From positions 1-9,864 of the forward strand of contig CAIWIS010000463.1 of NCBI GenBank assembly GCA_903912795.1: a DNA stretch of 9,864 bases, written 5' to 3'. Position 1 is the first letter of the stretch, and the number at the start of each line of letters is the position of its first letter. Source of the stretch: an uncultured Bacteroidales bacterium. Its GTDB lineage: Bacteria > Bacteroidota > Bacteroidia > Bacteroidales > Paludibacteraceae. The translations under genes and the position numbers were made by a program. Below are positions 1-5,028 of this stretch, in pieces. The notes beneath the pieces were generated by a model. The model ran no database searches. It worked only from the letters and a program-made list of their open reading frames with translations, and was not told the origin of the DNA.

Positions 1-1
1 G

Positions 2-208
2 GTTTATGGATTGTGTTTATTATTGGTGTTCTTCTACTCGGTACTTCAGTTGTCGCTGGCAATCGCTTATGTTCGCAACAAGAGGAACAAAAAAGCTGAA
101 ATTAAACCCGAAACTCTACAAACACTAACTGAGATAAGCAAGTTTATGGTATTATTAGCCAAAAACTACCAAGCTTACAAAAATGGTGAGTTAGATTTGG
201 AGGATTGA
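2..208 (+). CDS. C-terminal part of an unidentified membrane-anchored protein (5' end outside window)
   Basis: The frame is open from base 2 to the TGA at 206-208, so the start probably lies upstream of the window. A TTG at 11 could also serve as a start. The protein shows one hydrophobic segment (about 20 residues, LLLVFFYSVLQLSLAIAYV), then a basic patch (RNKRNKK) that predicts a cytoplasmic side, then a soluble tail of about 40 residues that is probably helical and ends in acidic residues. The helix-plus-basic stretch vaguely recalls the membrane anchor of Bacteroidota family 2 glycosyltransferases, but no catalytic motif follows, so I do not assign a function. Frame 1 is also open and hydrophobic up to a TGA at 97-99. 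I prefer frame 2 because it stays open with normal codons after that point. The gene lies 123 bp upstream of rfbD on the same strand and could be co-transcribed with it. Confidence 0.5.
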   Translation, partial: VYGLCLLLVFFYSVLQLSLAIAYVRNKRNKKAEIKPETLQTLTEISKFMVLLAKNYQAYKNGELDLED

Positions 209-210
209 AA

Positions 211-242
211 ATGTGGTGATGTGATGATGTGGTGATGTGATG
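211..242 (+). repeat. Two exact tandem copies of a 16-bp unit
   Basis: The unit atgtggtgatgtgatg occurs twice back to back (211-226 and 227-242) and continues imperfectly as atttgataat. It starts two bases after the stop codon of the upstream partial gene and has no coding potential. A related degenerate text (gttgatgtgataatgtg) occurs at 2465-2481 before rpsA, which suggests a repeat family specific to spacers in this genome. Confidence 0.85.
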
Positions 243-250
243 ATTTGATA

Positions 251-331
251 ATAACGCGAAGCCAAGTAACGTGCGAAGCACTAATAACGCGAAGCAAATA
301 ACGGGTGTAGCCCCAAATAACACGAAGTAAA
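251..331 (+). repeat. Array of five TAAC-plus-mini-hairpin units
   Basis: Five units of 14-19 bp each begin with (A/G)TAAC followed by a tiny inverted repeat closed by a three-base loop. Three contain GCGAAGC (256-262, 273-279, 289-295). The second extends to a perfect GTGC-GAA-GCAC at 271-281. The fourth holds GGGTGTAGCCC (303-313), and the fifth holds ACGAAGT (322-328). The last unit abuts the rfbD start codon and supplies its A-rich upstream sequence. GCGAAGC is known as an exceptionally stable DNA mini-hairpin. What this array does in the cell is unknown. Confidence 0.75.
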
Positions 332-1186
332 ATGAACATACTTGTAGCCGGCAGTAATGGCCAATTAGGAAATGAAATACGTGTAGCTTCGGCTCAATAT
401 CCGAAATTTAACTATATTTTTACAGATGTAGCTGAATTGGATATTTGCGATAAAGCTGCGCTCGAAACTTTTGTTAAGGCAAATGCTGTTGATGCAATTG
501 TTAATTGTGCGGCATATACCGCTGTTGATAAAGCCGAAGATGATGTGGATTTATGTTATAAAATAAACCGCGATGCAGTTCGGAATATTGCCGAAGTAGC
601 TGCGGCTCACAATTTAAAAGTAATACACATTTCGACCGATTATGTGTTTGATGGTACAAGTCACACTCCACTTACCGAAGATATGTCAACTGCTGCTTTG
701 GGAGTTTATGGTAAATCGAAATTGGAGGGTGAACAAGAATTACAGACCTTTTGTCCAATTTCAGTTATTATTCGCACATCATGGTTATATTCGTCGTTTG
801 GTGGAAATTTTGTGAAAACAATGATAAAATTGGGCGCTGAACGCGATGCATTAAATGTGATTTTCGACCAAGTAGGAACACCAACTTATGCAGCCGATTT
901 GGCCGAAGCCATTTTGCAAGTGTTGAGTGCTGCAAGTTTTGTTCCGGGCATTTATCATTATTCCAACGAAGGCGTTTGCAGTTGGTACGATTTTACCAAA
1001 CGGATTCATAAACTAGCCGGTGTAAGTTGTAATGTAAAACCCATCGAAACAAAAGATTACCCCACCCGCACACCCCGTCCGCACTATAGCGTACTCAATA
1101 AATCCAAAATTAAATCCACTTATGGTATCGAAATTCCATACTGGGAAGACAGTTTGGAGAAATGTATTGGGATTTTGCTGAAATAA
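332..1186 (+). CDS. rfbD: dTDP-4-dehydrorhamnose reductase
   Basis: This enzyme performs the last step of dTDP-L-rhamnose synthesis: NAD(P)H-dependent reduction of dTDP-4-dehydro-L-rhamnose in the cytoplasm. The sugar nucleotide feeds cell-surface polysaccharide. The protein has 284 residues, normal for RmlD/RfbD. It opens with the Rossmann motif GSNGQLG (residues 7-13). It also has STDYVFDG (101-108), the catalytic Tyr-x3-Lys pair as YGKSK (Y126, K130), RTSWLY (148-153) and a GTPTYAADLA segment (182-191), all typical of this short-chain dehydrogenase branch. The ATG at 332 starts exactly at the Rossmann strand and follows an A-rich leader without a Shine-Dalgarno site, as usual in Bacteroidota. 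No other rhamnose genes lie in the window, and I see no TAnnTTTG box in the 123-bp spacer, so it may be read from an upstream promoter. No convincing terminator follows it. Confidence 0.95.
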   Translation: MNILVAGSNGQLGNEIRVASAQYPKFNYIFTDVAELDICDKAALETFVKANAVDAIVNCAAYTAVDKAEDDVDLCYKINRDAVRNIAEVAAAHNLKVIHISTDYVFDGTSHTPLTEDMSTAALGVYGKSKLEGEQELQTFCPISVIIRTSWLYSSFGGNFVKTMIKLGAERDALNVIFDQVGTPTYAADLAEAILQVLSAASFVPGIYHYSNEGVCSWYDFTKRIHKLAGVSCNVKPIETKDYPTRTPRPHYSVLNKSKIKSTYGIEIPYWEDSLEKCIGILLK

Positions 1187-1283
1187 TTATTCTTCTCTGT
1201 TTCCCTGCCTTTTGTACGCAAGCGTAGACTAAACCTTCCAAGACAGATTCAGAATTTAATTTCCACCTTTTATTAAGAAGGTA

Positions 1284-1313
1284 GTTGTAAGATGAAAATT
1301 TTATGTAAATTTG
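1284..1313 (+). promoter_or_regulatory. Bacteroidota-type promoter for the RhuM-family gene
   Basis: TAaaTTTG lies at 1306-1313 and matches the Bacteroidota -7 box TAnnTTTG. A TTG at 1285-1287 (within GTTGT) sits 18 bp upstream as a -33 element. Transcription would begin near 1320, giving a leader of about 18 nt to the ATG at 1338. The spacer 1187-1310 also contains two small inverted repeats without T-runs: TACGC-AA-GCGTA, and ACCTT-(8)-AAGGT at 1265-1282. Confidence 0.6.
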
Positions 1314-1337
1314 GGGCTTGAAAAATTCAATTTACAA

Positions 1338-2189
1338 ATGATAAACGAAATAATACTTTATCAATCAAACAATCTTACTGAACATATTGAGGTAAGAATT
1401 GATGACGAAACTGTTTGGCTTACATTAAATCAGATAGCTCAATTATTTAATAGAGATAAGTCTGTAATATCAAGGCATTTGAGCAATATTTACAAAGAGG
1501 GTGAATTAAGTCAAGAGGCAACAGTTGCAAAAAATGCAACAGTTCAATTTGAAGCAGGGAGGAAAGTACAAAGAGACATTGACTATTACAATTTAGATGC
1601 CATTATCTCAGTCGGCTATCGGGTTAATTCTAAACAAGGTACACAATTCAGAATTTGGGCAACAAATGTTTTAAGAGACTATCTACTAAAGGGATATGCA
1701 CTTAATCAACGAATGAATCGCATTGAAAACCATGTAGAAAATTTGGAGGAAAAAGTAAATGCAATTTCCCTACAAATACAATCACCTACAATCCCTAATC
1801 AAGGCATATTCTTCGATGGGCAGGTACTTGATGCATACGAACTAACCTCAAAAATCATACGTTCAGCTAAAACGAGTATTGTACTTATTGATAATTACAT
1901 TGACGAAAATACGCTAATACACCTAGCCAAGAAAAACGATAATGTAAAAGTACTTTTGTTCTCGAAATCCATTAGTAAACAATTGGCGTTGGATGTAAAG
2001 AAAGCCAACGAACAATATGGCAATTTTGAAATAAAGGAGTTAAATCTAAGTCACGACCGCTTTCTGATTATTGACCATCGCGAACTTTATCATATAGGTG
2101 CTTCGCTCAAGGATTTGGGCAAGAAATGGTTTGCTTTTTCGAAAATGGACGAAAGCATGACGAAATTGATTTTGAATCAATTAAAATAA
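1338..2189 (+). CDS. RhuM-family protein with a C-terminal phospholipase-D-like domain
   Basis: The protein has 283 residues in two parts. Residues 1-120 match the RhuM family (named from a Salmonella pathogenicity-island gene; function unresolved): WLTLNQIAQLF (27-37), a helix-turn-helix-like DKSVISRHLSNIYKEGEL, DYYNLDAIISVGYRVNS (82-98) and QFRIWATNVLRDYLLKGY (103-120). A short coiled coil (122-143) leads to a domain at about 156-270. That domain carries HDRFLIID (239-246) followed by HIGASLKDLGKKWFAF, an HxRx4D-x7-GAS pattern like a single HKD motif of phospholipase-D-type nucleases, with Arg replacing Lys. Single-HKD enzymes usually work as dimers. I chose ATG 1338 because the earlier TTG at 1311 lies inside the promoter box and family members start near MNEIILY. 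It stands alone between core genes and looks A/T-richer than rfbD, consistent with acquired cargo. A DNA-targeting, defence or toxin role is inference only. Confidence 0.8.
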   Translation: MINEIILYQSNNLTEHIEVRIDDETVWLTLNQIAQLFNRDKSVISRHLSNIYKEGELSQEATVAKNATVQFEAGRKVQRDIDYYNLDAIISVGYRVNSKQGTQFRIWATNVLRDYLLKGYALNQRMNRIENHVENLEEKVNAISLQIQSPTIPNQGIFFDGQVLDAYELTSKIIRSAKTSIVLIDNYIDENTLIHLAKKNDNVKVLLFSKSISKQLALDVKKANEQYGNFEIKELNLSHDRFLIIDHRELYHIGASLKDLGKKWFAFSKMDESMTKLILNQLK

Positions 2190-2229
2190 TTTCTCTTCTA
2201 CTCTGCCGACCTTTGGTACAGCTTTTTCT

Positions 2230-2237
2230 TATCTTTG
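2230..2237 (+). promoter_or_regulatory. Orphan -7 promoter box without an obvious gene
   Basis: TATCTTTG followed by CAG is identical to the rpsA box at 2559-2569. The best upstream TTTG (2212-2215) is only 14 bp away, shorter than the 18-19 bp seen at the other promoters here. The first ATG downstream (2269) opens only MLYQSCRF and a stop. It could be the remains of a lost gene's promoter, the start of a small RNA, or chance. Confidence 0.35.
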
Positions 2238-2440
2238 CAGACAAAAATTACCGCCAATCGATAAGCAAATGCTTTACCAGTCTTGCCGATTTTAATAAAT
2301 TTCTACTATTGCCACACCCAAACAGAAACAGAAACGAACCAAACCCTCACCACTTTTCGCTTTCATTTAAAACCAACCTTCGATTTTTAGCAGGAATTGC
2401 TTTCGCTTGGAGATGCGATGCGCAGGGGCACGCCCAAAGA

Positions 2441-2488
2441 AATTGATGTTATGATTTGTTGATATGTTGATGTGATAATGTGTTGTTG
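2441..2488 (+). repeat. Degenerate GTTGAT/GTGATAATG low-complexity tract
   Basis: This is a run of imperfect short units built from G, T and A (gatgttatg, atttgttgat, atgttgatgtgataatg, tgttgttg) with no coding potential. It resembles the 16-bp tandem repeat at 211-242 in wording and composition, and like it sits next to mini-hairpins (2414-2435). Confidence 0.5.
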
Positions 2489-2530
2489 AAATAGTAAATA
2501 GTAAATTGTAAATGAGCAAATAGTAAATGT
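2489..2530 (+). repeat. Six-unit degenerate 7-bp tandem array (AAATAGT)
   Basis: The units read AAATAGT, AAATAGT, AAATTGT, AAATGAGC, AAATAGT and AAATGT without gaps. The array ends 6 bp before the -33 element of the rpsA promoter. It may be passive spacer sequence, or an A/T-rich upstream element that affects promoter strength or DNA bending; neither is shown. Confidence 0.7.
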
Positions 2531-2536
2531 CTTGCT

Positions 2537-2566
2537 TTTGTATTTAAAGAAAATATTGTATCTTTG
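2537..2566 (+). promoter_or_regulatory. rpsA promoter (TTTG-N18-TATCTTTG)
   Basis: TTTG at 2537-2540 and TATCTTTG at 2559-2566 are separated by 18 bp, a textbook match to the Bacteroidota housekeeping sigma-factor promoter (-33 TTTG, -7 TAnnTTTG). Transcription should start at about 2573, giving a leader of about 70 nt before the rpsA ATG. Confidence 0.85.
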
Positions 2567-2572
2567 CAGTCC

Positions 2573-2642
2573 AAATTTCGTATGAGTAAATAATATGTCT
2601 AACCCGCTAATTTATTAGCACTTAAAAAACAATTTTCCTAAC
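2573..2642 (+). promoter_or_regulatory. rpsA 5' leader with a hairpin and two minimal upstream ORFs
   Basis: The leader carries a perfect inverted repeat GCTAA-TTTA-TTAGC (2606-2619). It also has two tiny ORFs: ATG AGT AAA TAA (2582-2593) and an eight-codon frame encoding MSNPLIY (2595-2618), whose stop lies in the right arm of the hairpin. An A-rich, unstructured stretch then leads to the start codon. Known S1 genes in other bacteria repress their own translation through leader structure. Whether this leader does so is inference. Confidence 0.4.
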
Positions 2643-4898
2643 ATGGAAGAAAACAAAAATCTATCGGAAGAAGTAATTCCAGCCGTAGAAGAAACACAAG
2701 CAGCCGAAGTTGTTGCTGTAGAAGAAACTGTAGTTGAAGAAGTAGTGGCTGAGGTTGCTCCTGTAGCTGTTGAAGAAGAAGCTCCTGTAGCTGAAGAAGT
2801 AATTGAAGCTCCTGTAGCTGAAGAAGTAGTTGAAGCTCCTGTAGCTGAAGAAGTTGCCGAAGTGGCTGCTCCTGTGGCTGAAGAAGTGGTTGAAGTAATT
2901 GAAGAAGCACCTGCTAAAGTAGTGATTGTTGCTGCTCCTGCATCGGTGAATCCGGAAGCTGACTTTGACTGGGAAGCTTACGAAAAAGGTGATGTGCTTA
3001 CTGCACAACAAAAAGAAGATCTTAAAAATGTGTACGACAACACTTTGAATGCTATCAAAGACAAAGAAGTGGTTGAAGGTACTGTAATTTCGATTAACAA
3101 ACGCGAAGTAGTTGTAAATGTAGGTTACAAATCGGACGGTATTGTTCCAATGAGCGAATTCCGTTATAATCCTGATTTGGCTGTTGGCGACAAAGTGGAA
3201 GTTTATATCGAAAGCCAAGAAGATAAAAAAGGACAATTGCTCCTTTCGCATAAACAAGCTCGTGCTACTCGTTCATGGGATCGCGTAAATGCTGCTCTTG
3301 AGTCGCAAGAAATTGTAAAAGGTTTTGTAAAATGTCGTACTAAGGGTGGTATGATTGTGGATGTATTCGGAATTGAAGCATTCCTTCCAGGTTCACAAAT
3401 CGATGTGAAACCAATCCGCGATTACGATGTATTTGTAAATAAAACAATGGAATTCAAAGTTATTAAAATTAACCACGAATTTAAAAACGTTGTTGTATCG
3501 CACAAAGCACTTATCGAAGCAGAACTTGAAAATCAGAAAAAAGATATCATTAGCAAATTGCAAAAAGGTCAGGTATTGGAAGGTACCGTTAAAAACATCA
3601 CTTCGTATGGTGTATTTATCGACCTTGGCGGCGTAGATGGTTTAATCCACATTACTGACCTTTCATGGGGTCGCGTAACGCATCCGGAAGAAATTGTAGC
3701 GTTGGATCAAAAATTGAACGTTGTAATTCTTGACTTTGATGATGAGAAAAAACGTATCGCTCTTGGTTTGAAACAATTGAATGCACACCCATGGGATGCA
3801 TTGAGTGCTGAACTTAAAGTTGGCGACAAAGTAAAAGGTAAAGTAGTGGTTATGGCCGATTACGGTGCCTTTGTTGAAATAGCTCCTGGTGTTGAAGGTT
3901 TGATTCACGTTTCGGAAATGAGCTGGTCACAACACTTACGTTCTGCTCAAGATTTCTTGAAAGTAGGCGAAGAGGTTGAAACAGTTATCATTACATTGGA
4001 TCGCGACGAACGCAAAATGTCGTTAGGTGTAAAACAATTGAAATCAGATCCATGGGAAGCTATCGAAGAGCGTTATGCTGTAGGTAGCAAACATGTAGCT
4101 AAAGTACGTAACTTTACAAACTTTGGAGTATTTGTTGAAATAGAAGAAGGCGTTGATGGATTAATCCACATCTCTGACTTATCGTGGACTAAAAAAGTAA
4201 AACACCCATCGGAATTTACGCAGATTGGTGCCGAAATTGATGTTCAGGTATTGGAAATCGACAAATCGAATCGTCGTTTAAGCTTAGGCCACAAACAATT
4301 GGAAGAAAACCCATGGGATGTATTGGAAACGATGTTTGTTGTTGACAGCATTCACGATGGTACCATTGTTGAAATGATGGATAAAGGTGCAGTAATCTCA
4401 TTGCCTTATGGTGTTGAAGGTTTTGCAACTCCAAAACATTTGGTAAAAGAAGACGGTGCACAAGCTCAAGTTGACGAAAAATTAGCTTTCAAAGTTATTG
4501 AATTCAACAAAGATGCAAAACGCATTATCGTATCGCACAGTCGTGTACACGAAGATGTGAAACGTGCTGCTAAAGCAGAAGCTAATGGCGAAAAAGTAGA
4601 TGTTTCTACTCCAGTTGCTGCACCTGCTGCTAAAAAATCGGCTCCTAAAAAAGCAAAAGCTGAATCGGCTCCTGTAGCTGCAAGCACTTCTGAAAAAACT
4701 ACATTGGGCGATATTCAGTCATTGGCTGATTTGAAAGATCAATTGGTAGAAGCTGCTGCTAAAACAGCTGCTAAAGCTGCTAAAAAAGCGAAAGCTGAAG
4801 CTGCTCCTGCAGTTGAAGTAGCTCCAGTAGTTGAAGCCGAAGTTGCACCTGTAGCCGAAGCTCCTATTGCTGATGCTGAAGAGGCTCCAAAAGCATAA
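2643..4898 (+). CDS. rpsA: 30S ribosomal protein S1
   Basis: S1 binds mRNA on the small ribosomal subunit and helps initiation on structured or Shine-Dalgarno-poor messages. Six S1 (OB-fold) RNA-binding domains lie at about 140-207, 222-291, 308-378, 393-465, 480-551 and 567-636. The middle ones show the typical YGVFIDLGGVDGLIHITDLSW-type core. At 751 residues it is much longer than E. coli S1 (557) because of two tails. The first ~100 residues are Glu/Val/Ala/Pro-rich with EAPVAEEV repeats and are probably disordered and acidic. The last ~115 are Lys/Ala- then Glu/Ala/Pro-rich, around a conserved-looking TLGDIQSLADLKDQL (688-702), which I recognise as usual in Bacteroidota S1. The ATG at 2643 follows a clear promoter and an A-rich leader without a Shine-Dalgarno site. 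Codon use is strongly biased (GCT, GAA, AAA, GTA), as expected for high expression. A strong terminator follows, so it is monocistronic. Confidence 0.97.
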   Translation: MEENKNLSEEVIPAVEETQAAEVVAVEETVVEEVVAEVAPVAVEEEAPVAEEVIEAPVAEEVVEAPVAEEVAEVAAPVAEEVVEVIEEAPAKVVIVAAPASVNPEADFDWEAYEKGDVLTAQQKEDLKNVYDNTLNAIKDKEVVEGTVISINKREVVVNVGYKSDGIVPMSEFRYNPDLAVGDKVEVYIESQEDKKGQLLLSHKQARATRSWDRVNAALESQEIVKGFVKCRTKGGMIVDVFGIEAFLPGSQIDVKPIRDYDVFVNKTMEFKVIKINHEFKNVVVSHKALIEAELENQKKDIISKLQKGQVLEGTVKNITSYGVFIDLGGVDGLIHITDLSWGRVTHPEEIVALDQKLNVVILDFDDEKKRIALGLKQLNAHPWDALSAELKVGDKVKGKVVVMADYGAFVEIAPGVEGLIHVSEMSWSQHLRSAQDFLKVGEEVETVIITLDRDERKMSLGVKQLKSDPWEAIEERYAVGSKHVAKVRNFTNFGVFVEIEEGVDGLIHISDLSWTKKVKHPSEFTQIGAEIDVQVLEIDKSNRRLSLGHKQLEENPWDVLETMFVVDSIHDGTIVEMMDKGAVISLPYGVEGFATPKHLVKEDGAQAQVDEKLAFKVIEFNKDAKRIIVSHSRVHEDVKRAAKAEANGEKVDVSTPVAAPAAKKSAPKKAKAESAPVAASTSEKTTLGDIQSLADLKDQLVEAAAKTAAKAAKKAKAEAAPAVEVAPVVEAEVAPVAEAPIADAEEAPKA
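2778..2858 (+). repeat. Three 27-bp in-frame repeats inside rpsA (EAPVAEEV[I/V/A])
   Basis: Three consecutive 9-codon units (2778-2804, 2805-2831, 2832-2858) encode EAPVAEEVI, EAPVAEEVV and EAPVAEEVA (residues 46-72). They are nearly identical at the DNA level. A diverged fourth copy (AAPVAEEVV) follows at about residues 75-83. The unit is a multiple of three, so copy-number change would keep the frame. Confidence 0.9.
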
Positions 4899-4905
4899 TT
4901 GACAA

Positions 4906-4925
4906 ATAGTTTTTTTAAAAACTAT
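4906..4925 (+). other. Perfect A/T hairpin ATAGTTTTT-TT-AAAAACTAT
   Basis: This 9-bp inverted repeat with a 2-base centre begins 8 bases after the rpsA stop and 14 bases before the main terminator stem. It may protect the mRNA 3' end or reflect A/T-rich spacer composition. It is not itself followed by a T-run. Confidence 0.6.
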
Positions 4926-4939
4926 ATTTATAAATAATG

Positions 4940-4975
4940 AAAGTTGCAGGTGTATATTGCCTGCAACTTTTTTTT
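4940..4975 (+). terminator. Rho-independent terminator of rpsA
   Basis: The 11-bp perfect stem AAAGTTGCAGG / CCTGCAACTTT (4940-4950 and 4960-4970) encloses a 9-nt loop and runs into an uninterrupted T tract (4968-4975). It is a strong intrinsic terminator. The T tract falls where the -33 region of the next promoter should be. Confidence 0.93.
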
Positions 4976-4990
4976 ATTAAATACTATTTG

Positions 4991-4998
4991 TATATTTG
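4991..4998 (+). promoter_or_regulatory. -7 promoter box of the CorC/HlyC-family gene
   Basis: TATATTTG followed by CA matches TAnnTTTG. The expected -33 position (about 4968-4972) is only a T-run shared with the rpsA terminator, so no exact TTTG is seen there. Transcription near 5005 would leave a leader of about 24 nt. The TTG at 4996 is part of this box and therefore unlikely to be a start codon. Confidence 0.65.
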
Positions 4999-5028
4999 CA
5001 TTTTAGTTATTTATTGAAGAATAAAAAT

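Larger units (their letters stand above)
2190..2642. other. 453-bp gene-free spacer between the RhuM gene and rpsA
   Basis: No convincing gene is present on either strand. The plus-strand frame open across 2126-2446 begins inside the RhuM gene, and its second half reads like random A/C-rich text. The stretch contains, in order: an orphan TATCTTTG box (2230-2237); a 9-codon ORF (2269); an A/C-rich tract (2310-2350); two mini-hairpins, TGCG-ATG-CGCA (2414-2424) and GGG-CACG-CCC (2426-2435); two low-complexity repeat tracts (2441-2488, 2489-2530); and the rpsA promoter and leader. It looks like a site of gene loss or insertion filled with repeat sequence. Confidence 0.6.

Noticed and set aside
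1..99. Frame-1 hydrophobic reading (GLWIVFIIGVLLLG...) as the C-terminus of another membrane protein
   Set aside because: Frame 2 covers the same bases, continues to 208 with normal codons and a plausible tail; two real proteins in overlapping frames are unlikely. It cannot be fully excluded without upstream sequence.
211..250. TGTGAT words in the 16-bp repeats as possible Crp/Fnr binding sites
   Set aside because: They are direct repeats of half-sites spaced 16 bp, not palindromes with a 6-bp centre, and no promoter box is near.
251..331. CRISPR array
   Set aside because: Units are only 14-19 bp with no unique spacers between repeats and no cas genes.
1187..1310. Terminator of rfbD from the TACGC-AA-GCGTA or ACCTT...AAGGT inverted repeats
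   Set aside because: Both stems are only 5 bp and neither is followed by a T-run.
2200..2230. Terminator of the RhuM gene (CTG-ACC-TTT-GGT-CAG with following CTTTTTCTT)
   Set aside because: The stem is two 3-bp pieces separated by an asymmetric internal loop, too weak to call.
2126..2446. 106-codon plus-strand ORF after the RhuM gene
   Set aside because: Its first part overlaps the RhuM gene in another frame, and the rest reads as A/C-rich low-complexity residues with no motif. No start signal lies near its ATG.
2638..3257. Minus-strand ORFs opposite the start of rpsA (Leu/Gln-rich and Phe/Asn/Ser-rich)
   Set aside because: They are antisense images of the GAA/GCT/GTA repeat codons in rpsA; the composition is extreme and there is no promoter.
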